A stretch of DNA of 64,000 nucleotides. It comes from Perognathus longimembris pacificus. Taxonomy: Eukaryota > Chordata > Mammalia > Rodentia > Heteromyidae. The DNA lies in contig NC_063161.1 of the NCBI RefSeq assembly GCF_023159225.1, positions 121,682,958 through 121,746,957 on the forward strand, read 5' to 3'. Shown here one piece after another: positions 22,691 to 32,540 of this stretch (the stretch's first letter is position 1; every line of letters begins with the position of its first letter). The notes under the pieces were generated by a model. It had not been told where the DNA came from. It saw only the letters and a list, made by a program, of their open reading frames with translations, and ran no database searches. Made by a program: the position numbers and the translations under genes.

Positions 22691-24199
22691 GGCTAAGCAG
22701 ATATTTAGAGCTTAAGCAATGTCAGTTGGAGTTCACTTGTAGCAAGGCCTTTGATTTTAGTAGAGACGCCTCACAGTAGAACCAAATAAATAGAAAGGCT
22801 CTACATGCTTTCTTCCCCATAAAGACATGCCAGATTGGGGGTTTTGAGCATCCTTAAGCAGCAGCTGCATAGATCATAATAAGCCTAGGTGATCATTTGT
22901 GTAGGCAAACTTTGAAGGTTTCATATTTTATTAGAGCTTTTCTGTGATTCTAAGGAGCTTAAAAATTAGTATATAATAGTGTTATTTTTCTATCAGGATC
23001 AATATCCAGGTCTCAACGCTTTCATACAATGTAATCTGTACCTTCTAGTGAAAGCGGAGAACGCAGATTTTGAGTACCAGTGACTGGCAGTGATTTGTCT
23101 CATATTATATACAGTGGATAAGATAAAATGCAAGAAGTCTTGATTTTTCTGCCTATAATTTAGCTTGTTCATTTTCTCCTACGTCAGACTTGTAAAAGAG
23201 AGGACAGCCAATGTGCAGGCAAGATAGAACTGATTACTTTGTTCAACTGCTTCAGAAAAATTTAAAATTATATTAAATATGAGGGGCTAGAGCCCCATGG
23301 GTTTAAGTGTGTTGTTGTAGGCAGGTCACATCATGTAGAAGATGATATGCATGGCTCTCCTGCCTGCCAGCAAAGCACATCATCCTACTGTGCTGCCTCT
23401 CCCAATTTTAATTAAATGCACATATGTTCTTGTTTTGCTTTTGTTCCTAATGTCTGAACTCATCATCCCCATGTTTGTATCCTACTTATTACTTTGAAAT
23501 GTCCTTTACAGTGACCTAGCTATTCTGTTATGGGTTGTTTTTCTTGTGCAAGGCATTTATGATTTCTGATTCATTTTGCTACTTCAAGTGAGGGCAACTA
23601 TGTTAGCCAGTACAGAAGAGTGTCACTGAAGGGAAAAGACTCTAGTGTTGAGGGATCAGTACAACAGAAGCAACTCCTGCTTCCTTTTTCCATATCTTAC
23701 ACCATGAATGGAAACAGGTGTGAGATGTAAGATTTGATGAGTTTTTTCCCCACTCTTTTTCCCCACTCTTTTTCCCACTCTTTCCCACTCTTATTCAAAA
23801 TAAGATTCTTCTTCCCTTTACTTAGTAATTTGACTTGATCTTTGCATGTAGACTGTCATCAGTTGACTAGGTCCAAAGCAACTCTGGTGTGTACACATAC
23901 AGTAAATAGATAAGGAAAAAACAGGGAGAATCTGGAACCCAGAGAATAAATAGATAGAGGGAAGAAATAGAAACACCATATTATCTCTTGGCCCAAGCTG
24001 ACCTATAGAGTCTTTTTATGGTTCTTTCTCAAGTTCATAGCTTAGATCTTATTTGATTCTCATGTCTCCAAGGCTACAGAGTCTAAGGTACAGAGGAGCA
24101 TTAAGGCCAACAAATCTTAACCTCAGGTTTGCTTTTATGAATTGCAAAGCATGTAACACTAAATTTGGTATGGAATTGGTGTTCAATAAATTGTCTCTC

Positions 24200-24232
<33 letters not shown>

Positions 24233-24576
24233 ATGTGTATAAAAGCTTTAACATCAGTGTTTTTATATGACATTAGCAGAAAGATAATATTAATGCTATT
24301 TGGTTCTTTTAATAAAAATCATATGGAAAAGGTATAAATCATTTATTAAACTTTGGTTAGTTCATTATATACTGTGCAGACTCCTGTTTAAGTAATATTT
24401 CCAATTTTTTTTTACTTTCCCTTTGTGGATAAGTGGAGTTAGTCATTATAGCCTCTGAATCTGTATATCTTAAATATAAATCAAAGGATATTGAATCAAT
24501 TAGTCTGAAAATGATATCTACATATGATTCTTAGACCTAGAATTGTAAAATTGCACTAATATAGAATTTCCAAATG
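22691..24576. other. unannotated DNA with small tandem repeats
   Basis: Contains a short tandem array of CCCCACTCTTTTT-type units at about 23747-23793 (four units, the last ones shortened) and a (GT)n tract at 24204-24231. No gene recognised. Confidence 0.5.
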
Positions 24577-24985
24577 TGTTAGTCAGACTTCATCACTATG
24601 ACATATGAGAGAAACAGTTTTATAAGGAAGAGTTTATTTGACTTCTGGTTTCAGATGTTTGATTCTATCCTCACTTCTTCATCATTTATGGGCCTGGTAA
24701 CTCATGGCAGGAGGGAAGAACAGAACAAAATAGCTCATCACCTATAGTCCAGGATACAGACAGAAAGACTGAGGACAAAGCATATCACTTCAAAGGCATG
24801 CTTTTATGAGTATTTTCTCCAACCAAGCTCTATCTCCTATTTCTATGACATCCTAATGGCACCATCAAATTAAGAATCCGCCAGTGAGGAATTCAAAGCA
24901 ATCATGATTCAATCACTTCCCTTAACCCCCATCAACTGGCAACCAAGCCACTAACACATACATCATTTAGGAGAATGCTAAACAA
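24577..24985 (-). mobile_element. MaLR-type 3' LTR (minus-strand element)
   Basis: The outer edge TGTTAGTCAGACTTCATCAC with TATGACA is the complement of a MaLR LTR end ('tgtcatagtgatgaagtctgactaac'). 'tttggtttcagatgtttgattc'-like text, 'gaccaaagcatatcactt', 'caccatcaaattaag' and 'gcaaccaagccactaacac' follow in the expected order. It pairs with the LTR at 28.2 kb. No coding capacity; family ERVL-MaLR, subfamily not resolved. Confidence 0.78.
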
Positions 24986-25692
24986 CAAAATTGTACCATT
25001 TGGTGCATGCCCCATCCCCAAAGAAAACATTTATCCTATAATTCAAAATGCATTTAGTCCATCTTCAAAAGTCTCCAAGCCTCAAAGCAAATGCTTAGCT
25101 GTGTTCCTCTTAAAATTCAAAAAGAAAGTTATAAACTTCCAGGATACAATAGCATAGAGTAAAAGTTTTCAATCTGAATGGCAGTAATCGGAGAAGAAGA
25201 AAAGAATCAGACCAAAACAGTGGCTACATCTCCAGGATTGGGGGCATACAATATGTGCTCCAGTAGGCTTGGGCACACCTTGGTTGACACTATTTCAGCC
25301 ATGCTAGCTGCACTCTAAATCATCTCTCTCCTGGGCTGACCCTGTTCACTTTCTGCAGCTTTTCTCAACAGCCATTCCATTTTCTTGGCATATATGACTT
25401 TCTGGGGTCTCTATTGCACCTTCAGTTTCACTCTCATAGCTTCAGGAACTTCTTACAGAGATTCTGACGCTGCTACATCTGAAAGGAAGCCTCTGTGACC
25501 CCTCAACTCTTGCATTCTGTTTGCCTGAAATAACCGTGTTACATGGATACCATCAAAGTCTATCATCAGCTTGAGCTTTAACTCACTTTTAAGTGAGTTT
25601 ATTCTTTTATATCCTTGAGCCTGCAATGGAAGGAGTCTTGCTAAGGAAGGGAAGTTTCAGATATCATCCCATTTCCCTGGTACAAAGTACCC
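24986..25692 (-). mobile_element. MaLR internal region, 3' part (minus strand)
   Basis: Between the two LTRs lies sequence with the word order of MaLR interiors in reverse complement: 'caaaagtctccaagcctcaaagcaa', 'gttataaacttccaggatacaatagca', 'ccatgctagctgcactct'. It has no long frame, as usual for these non-coding or decayed ERVL derivatives. The L1 at 25698 cuts it. Confidence 0.65.
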
Positions 25693-25697
25693 AGTTT

Positions 25698-26830
25698 CTT
25701 TTTTTTTCTAAAATTAATAATTACTTATTTATTGTCAAAGTGATATACAGAGGGGTTACAGTTACATATGTTAGGCCATGGGTACATTTCTTGTACTGTT
25801 TGTTACCTCCTCCCTCATTCCCCCCTCCCCTCTCCCCTTTTCCCCCTCCCCCCATGAGTTGTTAAGTTGGTTTATACCAAATGGTTTTGCAATTATTGCT
25901 TTTAGAGTCATTTGTCTTTTTATCCTTTGTCTATCGATTTTAATATTCCCATTCATTTCCCTAGTTCTAATACCAGTAAATACAGCATCCAGGGTACTCA
26001 GATGAGATACAGTGATAGCACGGGTACAACCACAGGAAGGGGATACAAGAGGATCATCAACAATAGAAGCTACGGTTTCACATGGCATATTGAAAGTTAT
26101 TATAACAGAGATATAACACTCATTTCCATAGTATGGAGTTCATTTAACTTAGCATCATCTTATGTGTTCAAAAGGGCATAGCTATTAGGCTCTTGTGATC
26201 CTCTAGTGTGACTAGCCTAAACCTGTGCTAATTATTCCCTATGAAGGAGACCATAGTGTCCATGTTTCTTTGGGTCTGGCTCAATTCATTTAGTATATTT
26301 TTTTCCAAGTTCTTCCATTTCCTTACGAATGGGGTAATGCCATTCTTTCTGATAGAGGCATAAAATTGGATTGTGTATATGTACCACATTTTCCTGATCC
26401 ATTCATCTACTGAGGGGCATCTGGGTTGGTTCCATATTTTAGCTATGACCAATTGGGCTGCGATGAACATTGTTGTGCTGGTGGCTTTAGTGTGTTCTTG
26501 TTTGTGGTCTTTTGGGTACATGCCCAAAAGTGGGGCTGCTGGGTCATAGGGGAGCTCTATGTTTAGCCTTCTGAGGAATCTCCATACCACTTTCCAGAGT
26601 GGCTGAACCAGTTTACATTCCCACCAACAATGAAGTAGGGTTCCCTTTTGGCCACATCCCCTCCAACAATTGTTATTGTTAATTTTCTTGATTAAGGACA
26701 TTCTTACTGGGGTGATGTGTAATCTCAATGTTGTTTTGATTTGCATTTCTTTTATGGCCAGTGATGTAGAGCAATTTTTCATATGTCTCTTGGCCATTCT
26801 CATTTCCTCATTAGACAAGTCTCTTTTTAC
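25698..26830 (-). pseudogene. L1 ORF2 C-terminus and 3' UTR: 3' segment of a 5'-inverted L1 (copy C)
   Basis: On the minus strand a 196-codon open frame (26228-26818) covers the ORF2p C-terminus: [20 protein letters not shown], then [62 protein letters not shown] and a stop after SFIGNN. The 3' UTR follows with its purine-rich tract (plus-strand C/T tract near 25805-25855), ending at an A tail (plus-strand T run 25699-25708). ORF2p is the L1 endonuclease/reverse transcriptase; only its last part is present, so the copy is dead. Confidence 0.93.
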
Positions 26831-27658
26831 CTCCTATGCTCCTGGATTGGAAGGATTAATAGAGTCAAATGGCAATATTGCCAAAGGCTATCTACAAATT
26901 CAATGCAATACCGATTAATATCCCAACACCATTTTTTAATGAAAAGAGGAAGCAATCAAGAAATTCATATGGAATAACAAAAGACCCGGAATAGCAAAAA
27001 CAATCCCAAGCAGAAAGAATAGTGCTGGAGGAATTACAATACCAAACTTCAAGCTGTATTAATAAAGCTGTATCAAGCTATAGTAATAAAAACAGCTTGG
27101 TATTGGAATAGGAACAGGCCTGAAGACCAATGGAACAGAATGGAAGACCCAGAAATGAACCCACAGAACTATGCTTACTTAATCTTTGATAAAGGAGCTA
27201 TAAAAAGTAGGATGGAAGAAAGATAGCCTCTTTAACAAATGGTGCTGGCAAAACTGGTTTCAACACCTGCAACAAACTAAAACTAGATCCTTATATATCA
27301 CTCTGCACCAAAATCAATTCCAAATGGATCAAAGACCTCGAAATTAAAACAGATACCCTGAAAACACTACAAGAAGGAGTAGGAGAAACACTTGGGCTCC
27401 TTGGCACAGGACAAAACTTCCTTAATAAAGGCCCAGAAATGCTACAAATCAAAGAAAGGATGGACAAATGGGACTGCATCAAACTGCAGATCTTCTGCAG
27501 GGCAGAGGACATAGCTCGCAAGATAAACAGAAAGCCTGCAGATTGGGAAAAGATCTTTACCAGCCATACAATGGACAAAGGCCTCATATCTAAAATATAT
27601 GCAGAACTAAAAAAATTAAACTCCTCCAAAACTAAACCTCAAAGAACCAACAGCCGCT
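26831..27658 (+). pseudogene. L1 ORF2 fragment: inverted segment of copy C
   Basis: Plus-strand L1 ORF2 from a WIGRI..VKW..LPK-like stretch (about 26850-26890) through [10 protein letters not shown] (about 27030-27058), an AWYW-like block, WCWQNWF-like (27242-27260) and a final open part 27439-27658 reading IKERMDKWDCIKLQIFC, DWEKIFTSHT and MDKGLISKIYAELKKLN. Its right end is nearly adjacent in ORF2 to the left end of the minus part, the signature of twin priming. Possible weak duplication AGTTTCTTTTT (25693-25703) / AGCTTCTTTTT (27659-27669); low complexity limits its value. Confidence 0.9.
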
Positions 27659-27669
27659 AGCTTCTTTTT

Positions 27670-28224
27670 AATGATGCTGATCTCTTCAGATACCATTTCT
27701 TCCTTCGCCTCAACTTTTCTGACTGAACTGAAAACTTCTAAGTGTTTTTATCCTCCAATCTGTTTTTGTTATGCATTTGTACTGTAAGCATGACTAAAAG
27801 CAGCTAACAATACCCAGGGCAATATTTGACTTCCAGGCTTCCTGGAAAAGGCCCTGTCCTCATTAATTGTCCCATCACCTTTAAATAAGCCTCATACCAA
27901 ATATCAGTTCATAGACAAAATACAGAGAAGTTCTTTGCCATAATGTAACATGTGTGGCCTCTAGTCAAATCCCCAATAAACTCCTCATTCTATTATGAAC
28001 ATAATTAGCACAGTCTTTGCCCTTTACATACTTATTAGCATTCTAGTCTTTGTCTTACCTTCAAAATTACCCATAAATATCTACTTACAGCCTGCCCGTG
28101 AGTAGTTATAGCTACAAAATTTCCTAGTCATAGTTCCAAAATTTTCCAAATTCTCCCTATTCTTCCCAGTTAATCATCAGGAATAACCACAGTAAAGATT
28201 CTACTTATTTGGAATCATTTTTCT
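27670..28224 (-). mobile_element. MaLR internal region, 5' part (minus strand)
   Basis: Continues the MaLR interior interrupted by the L1: 'gatctcttcagataccatttcttccttcgcc', 'caatacccagggcaatatttgacttccaggc', 'cacctttaaataagcctcat', 'catagttccaaaattttccaaa'. No long frame. Confidence 0.62.
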
Positions 28225-28600
28225 ATGTTACCTTTAATCACTGTGGTGAATACTTAGGAAAAACAAATTAAAGGAAGGGAAAAAAGTTGGCCTCTGGTTC
28301 AGAGGTTTCAATCTATGTGGTTGACTCCACTATTTTTGATCCTGTGGTCCATTATTAGAGGAGGGAAAGCAAAATTACTCACTTCATGATAGCCAAGAAG
28401 CAGAGAGAGAAAGATCCATAGGCAAGGTATAACAGTGGCATGCCTTTAGTGAACTATTTCCTCTAACAAGACCTTATCTTCTAATTCTTTCATCTTTCAA
28501 TAATGCCATTGAATTATAAAAATGGCTTAAACTACAATAGTTTCCAAATCTATCTAAATATAGCTTTCAAAAGATGGCAATATTTTATAAAGCCCCTGCA
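28225..28600 (-). mobile_element. MaLR-type 5' LTR (minus-strand element)
   Basis: 'aatcactgtggtgaatac', 'aaggaagggaaaaaagttggcctctggttcagaggtttcaat', 'agccaagaagcagagagag', 'ctaacaagaccttatcttc' and 'caataatgccattgaat' run parallel to the LTR at 24.6 kb. Having two LTRs in the same orientation either side of MaLR-like interior makes this a remnant of a full element rather than a solo LTR. The outer border is not sharp. Confidence 0.7.
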
Positions 28601-29008
28601 ACATCTCATGTAATTCTAGATAAACTTGGGCAACCAGGCCACTGGAAGTAGGGATTATGGGTATAAGAATTGAAGGAATAGGTCAACTTTGATTTAAGGC
28701 TCTGACATACTTCATTCCACTGTACCTTTCTAGTCATCTTGGAAGGTCAGATTCTCTCTGGTGAGCCTTTGGTTAGCTATCTGACAAGAATAAATAGATA
28801 TATAGATGATAGTAGCATAGTAGATCCTTTCAGATTTTAAGTTAGGCAGACATTTCAAAAGTTGCTTGAAAGACCTATTTAAAAAGAAAGTCATTATTTG
28901 GAAATAACCAAATAAAATTATGGAAGACATTATCAATGGATTCATTTGATTATGCTCGTTGTTTTATATGAAGATCTTAGTAGAAAATATCCCTTAATAC
29001 CAAGGGTA
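28601..29008. other. unannotated DNA
   Basis: No recognisable gene or repeat. Confidence 0.45.
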
Positions 29009-29111
29009 ATGGGGGATGAGGTAACAAACAGTACAAGAAATGTATCCAATGCCTAACGTATGAAACTGTAACCTCTCTGTACATCAGTTTGATAATAAAA
29101 ATTTTAAAACA
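29009..29111 (+). mobile_element. L1 3' terminal stub (copy E)
   Basis: 'gggggatgaggtaacaaac', 'gtacaagaaatgtatccaatgcc', 'tgaaactgtaacctctctgtacatc' and 'gataataaaaattttaaaa' form the last 100 bases of the L1 3' UTR, the same text as the plus-strand L1 end at 48640-48700. A strongly 5'-truncated insertion. Confidence 0.85.
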
Positions 29112-29600
29112 TTAGTATGTTTATAGTATACTATCAAAATATTAGCAAGAATGTTTCTACTAAGCTTAAAATTTGCTTAGTATATCTTGTTTTATATCTC
29201 ATTTTAAATTGAGCATAAAGGAAATGCAGCATTTTAATTGTAACTCTGCCAGTACTTCTGTCTAGAAGCCTGTTGCTGTTTTTGTCTTCAGTGAAATTTT
29301 TATCCCTAAGAAAAGCAGGATTGCAATTTTTTTTTTTTTACTAAACAGATTGAGTTTGTGTAGTTTATTCTTGGTTATCAAAATATTCATGTAGCTTTGG
29401 GATTTTGAATTGGTGAATTCATAACATTTGGAAAAGCATGAGACATACCATGCGATCTGAGTTACCTAAAAGGGATTGGTGTGTGTACATGGAGGATCTA
29501 GACAGTCATGTCCAACTGAACTGCTTGTGGCAGTAATGCTTTGCACTTTGCTTATATGTTTTCTGTAATGCACGTTAAATAAAGGTTATTAAAAAAGAAC

Positions 29601-29627
<27 letters not shown>
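29112..29627 (+). pseudogene. 3' UTR-only processed retrocopy of an unidentified mRNA
   Basis: About 490 bases of AU-rich sequence ending with AATAAA (29578-29583), 17 bases to a pure A tail (29601-29627), and flanked by the perfect 18-bp duplication AATAAAAATTTTAAAACA at 29094-29111 and 29628-29645. These are the marks of LINE-mediated retroposition of a polyadenylated mRNA. The copy holds no frame of note, so it appears to be only part of a long 3' UTR. I do not recognise the parent gene. It sits in the A-rich end of the L1 stub. Confidence 0.88.
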
Positions 29628-29631
<4 letters not shown>

Positions 29632-29727
29632 AAAATTTTAAAACAGAAAGAAAATCATATCCACAGTTTAAATGAATTTTTTTCCTAGTAGAATGGGAAA
29701 AACATGTGGTATCTTTGTTAGAAAGTT

Positions 29728-29970
29728 GACATTACTGTAATAAATATCTGAATAAATCAACTTATAAAAAGCAAAAGTTTGTTTTAGCTAATAGTTTTAG
29801 AGGTTTTATTGGTCTTGCTGCTTTGGAGCATGTGGCTAGGCATATCACATGATCAGGAAGCGATAAAATGGAATCTGGGATTCTATTCTCTCCTATACAG
29901 CATGCTTCCAATGACCCTTAATGACCAGAGGATCTCCCCCTAAGTCTTACCTCTTAAAATTTCTCATCAT
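29728..29970 (-). mobile_element. MaLR-type LTR fragment, minus strand
   Basis: 'gacattactgtaataaatatctgaataaatcaac', 'gttttagaggttttattgg', 'gcttccaatgacccttaatgacc' and 'cctcttaaaatttc' follow the MaLR LTR in reverse complement. Confidence 0.6.
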
Positions 29971-30021
29971 CCATGGTACTACCTGCTCACAGGTAGTACC
30001 CACACCCTCCAATATATGGAG

Positions 30022-30372
30022 CCCTGGGGCCTGGTGGATTTATAGCTGAACTCTACAAGGACTTCAAAAGAGATCAAACATCAATACTCATCAAATTCTT
30101 CAATAAAATGGAAAGGGAGGGATCACTAACAAGCCAATTCTAAGAAGTCAGCATAATACTCATCCCCAAACCCGATATGGACCCATCACCAAAAGAGAAC
30201 TATAGACCTATCTCTTTCATGAACATGGGTACAAAACTTCTCACTAAAGTCTAGTCAACCAAATTCAACCGTTAATTAAAAAATTATACATTCTGATCAG
30301 ATGAGATTCAAAGCTGGTTCCGCACATGTAAATTGATAAATATAATACATTATAGAATCAAGGGAAATTGAT
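30022..30372 (+). pseudogene. L1 ORF2 reverse-transcriptase fragment
   Basis: The translation shows GFIAELYKDFKRDQ near the start, then [20 protein letters not shown] (about 30150-30210), [12 protein letters not shown] and, after stops, a DQ..F.....W..CK.INI-like block. These are the N-terminal fingers/motifs of the L1 reverse transcriptase. Stops and truncation at both sides make it inactive. It is a different ORF2 region from the adjoining inverted L1 (copy D). Confidence 0.88.
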
Positions 30373-30385
30373 AAAGAAACTTTTC

Positions 30386-30657
30386 TTTTTTTTTCCCCTT
30401 TATTGTTAAAGTGAAGTACAGGGGGGTTACAGTTTCATATGTAAGGCAGTGAGTACATTTCTTATCCAACTTGTTACCCCCTCCCTCATGTTTTCCCCAC
30501 CTTCCTCCTCTCCATTTTCTTCTCCCCCACCCCTTGAGTTGTACAGATGGTTTACATCATATAGTTTTGTAAGTAGTGCTGTTGCATTGCTTGTCTTGTT
30601 GTCCTTTGGCTCTTGATTTTGGTATTCCCTTTCCCTTCCCTAGTTCCAATACACATA
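30386..30657 (-). mobile_element. L1 3' UTR, minus strand: 3' segment of copy D, part 1
   Basis: T run, then the complement of the L1 3' end (complement of 'gtacaggggggttacagtt'), the C/T tract near 30475-30535 and 'ttgattttggtattccctttccc'. Interrupted at 30658 by a solo LTR. Confidence 0.9.
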
Positions 30658-30944
30658 TGTTGGGGATTCAGCTTTGGCCTTAAAGGGGGAAGGGCGATGA
30701 GAGCACTCCCGAGACACTGCCCTTCCCCTAGCCCTGGGGCAGTGTGGAAATAAGCCACACCTATCTCCTTCTGGGTCCGGAACCAGAGGGGGTAGCTTTG
30801 AGACTGGCCCCCCCCCAACTTCTCGCCAGCGAGCACATGTGCCTCCCTTTCGCGGGCTTTGCCCAGAGGGCGGGACTATGGGAAGTGATGTTAGCCCATG
30901 ACAGGGCCCTAGAGAGCTGCTCTTGGACTGACAAGCTCGCCGGC

Positions 30945-31010
30945 CTATCGCCGGCTCCTGGTTTATCACCGGCTCCTGGTCTATCACCCGCTCCTGGTCT
31001 ATCACCCCTT
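30945..31010. repeat. 18-bp tandem repeats in LTR U3
   Basis: Units at 30945-30962, 30963-30980 and 30981-30998 follow the pattern CTATCACCGGCTCCTGGT with 1-2 differences, then a partial unit at 30999-31010. They lie 20-90 bp upstream of the TATA box, where retroviral enhancer or proximal promoter repeats often sit. Function is inferred from position only. Confidence 0.92.
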
Positions 31011-31028
31011 TCCTCATCATCTCTGCTG

Positions 31029-31062
31029 GTATAAACTGTTATCCCCTCCCTTTATTAAACCA
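31029..31062 (+). promoter_or_regulatory. LTR core promoter and polyadenylation signal
   Basis: TATAAA at 31031-31036 in the context CTGGTATAAACTG, and ATTAAA at 31055-31060, 24 bases apart. Such close spacing implies either that R starts right after ATTAAA or that the signal lies at the start of R. Activity is unknown. Confidence 0.65.
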
Positions 31063-31305
31063 GATTGCTCTTGAAGCCTTCTCCGAGACTCTGTGTGCAC
31101 CTGGCTTCCTTGGTAGGTATAAGGAGGGAGGAGAAAGGGGTCTCGTTTGGCCGTGTGCACCTGAGGCTTACCCTTGTTCCCCCACTCCACCTTGACTTGC
31201 CTGCAGGTCAGGCAGCCAGGGGAGAGGGTGAGAAAGGGAGCACAGATAAAGGAGTAAGCTTAGCATCCCTGCCCCAGGGGAGGTAAATCTAGCCTGGCAC
31301 ACATA

Positions 31306-31476
31306 TATGCAATATCCAGGGTACTAAAATCAGTTACAGTGATATCAGAAAGAAACACACACAAAAAAAGGGGGCAGGCCATAGTTTCACATGGCATGTT
31401 GAGAATAACAACAATGATATACCATTAGTTTCCATAACTTGAAGTTCATTTTGCTTAGCATCATCTTATGTGTTCA
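31306..31476 (-). mobile_element. L1 3' UTR, minus strand: 3' segment of copy D, part 2
   Basis: Continues the L1 3' UTR after the LTR: 'gcaatatccagggtactaaaatcagttacagtgata', 'agtttcacatggcatgttgaga', 'gcttagcatcatcttatgtgttc'. It stops at a GTTC shared with the start of the plus-strand segment. Confidence 0.9.
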
Positions 31477-31770
31477 TTGGAGCACAATTTGTCATTGCTA
31501 AAATATGGAACCAACCCAGAAGCCCCTCAGTAGATACGTGGATCAAGAAAATGTAGTACATACTCACAATGGAATTCTATGCCTCTATCACAAAGAATGA
31601 CATTGGCCCATTGGTAAGGATATGGAGGGAATTGGAAAATATCATACTAAGTGAAGTGAGCCAGATCCAAAGCAACATGGACTGTATGGTTTCCCTCATA
31701 GGGAATAATTAGTACAAGTCTAGGATAGTCCTAGCAGAAGAGTACAAAAGCTCAATAGCTATGCCCATAT
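31477..31770 (+). pseudogene. L1 ORF2 end and 3' UTR start: inverted segment of copy D
   Basis: Plus-strand reading gives IAKIWNQP, an FYASI-like block (about 31580-31592), then SLIGNN and stop near 31710, and the first 60 bases of the 3' UTR ('tcctagcagaagagtacaaaagctc'). The right end (cccatatg) and the left end of the minus part (aacacataag) are directly contiguous in L1, so almost nothing was lost in the inversion. Confidence 0.9.
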
Positions 31771-32429
31771 GTTTCTTTTCTTCCCCACCCCACCCCCCAA
31801 AAAAAGGAATTTCCCTGGCCATTTAATCTCAGGTACTATTTTTTAAAATTTAGTTTGGGGCATTGCAATATAGTATATTGACTAAAAAATACACAAAACT
31901 CTGAAGATTGCTTGATTTAAATTAAATTTCTGTGTTTCGTATTTTGCAGATATGTAATGCTGGAGAAATTGTCATAATTTTAGCTATGCATCTACAAATA
32001 TATATAATCTGTTAATACTTATTGAAATTGATATCTTAATAAAAATAATATACCTATACATAGCTCTTAGCATGACATAAAAACCAGAGTTAATAAATAT
32101 TCATTATTTTTAATGTTATAGTTATAATTATTTTGGTAATGATGTAGCTGCCTCTTCTTTAGATTACTAAATTCCACTTACTTTGATGATTTCCAAGGCT
32201 TAACTTTTAAAGGCAGTACTTAACTTTTGCTTTATTTTTAACAAAAGAAGCCAATTTTTGTCATTCAATTTTCCTATGTCTTCTTGTGCTGCTGCATTCT
32301 GAGCTTTTTGGTTTGTTTAAAATTATTTGGTATATACTACCAGGAAATTCTACACCTTTCATTTTATTATACTGTATAAGCATTTATTATGCATTTTTAT
32401 TACTTATCATATATGTTATCTTTTCAGAT
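31771..32429. other. unannotated DNA, MIR-like trace
   Basis: About 31905-32110 may be a very old MIR ('ctctgaagattgcttgatttaaat' to 'agctcttagcatgacataa...aataaatattcatt'). Nothing else. Confidence 0.4.
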
Positions 32430-32540
32430 AAATGTTACTCTGAGAGGAAGAGAACCATGTCTTCTGTATATTTTCACCCACACATAGCGTAAAGCTTGTG
32501 GCACAGTGGGGATTCAGAAAATGCTTATTGGTTTGAATAA
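32430..32540 (+). repeat. L2-like 3' end relic
   Basis: 'gagaaccatgtcttctgtatattttcacccac' followed by 'ggcacagtggggattcagaaaatgcttattggtttgaataa' matches the L2 ending pattern (gtctgtctt..cagcacctagcacagtg...aataaatatttgttgaat). Confidence 0.5.

Larger units (their letters stand above)
30658..31299 (+). mobile_element. solo LTR of a class II (ERVK-type) endogenous retrovirus
   Basis: A 642-bp GC-rich, CpG-containing block in AT-rich surroundings. It begins TGTTGGGGATTC, ends TAGCCTGGCA, and is flanked by the perfect 6-bp duplication CACATA (30652-30657 and 31300-31305). A TG start, CA end and 6-bp duplication are typical of betaretrovirus-like class II elements. In plus orientation it has a TATAAA box at 31031-31036 and ATTAAA at 31055-31060, which puts U3 at about 30658-31055, a short R, then a U5 of about 200 bp. 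U3 carries three 18-bp direct repeats plus a partial fourth (30945-31010). No internal genes remain, so it arose by LTR-LTR recombination. Open frames across it are not genes. Confidence 0.9.

Noticed and set aside
26228..26818. 196-codon open frame as a host gene
   Set aside because: It is the C-terminus of L1 ORF2 (Cys/Trp-rich block, [20 protein letters not shown]) followed by an L1 3' UTR.
30640..31034. 126-codon and 96-codon frames with repeated SPAPGL/DQEPVI motifs
   Set aside because: They come from the 18-bp repeats of the solo LTR read in sense and antisense; 18 bp keeps the frame and gives false protein repeats.
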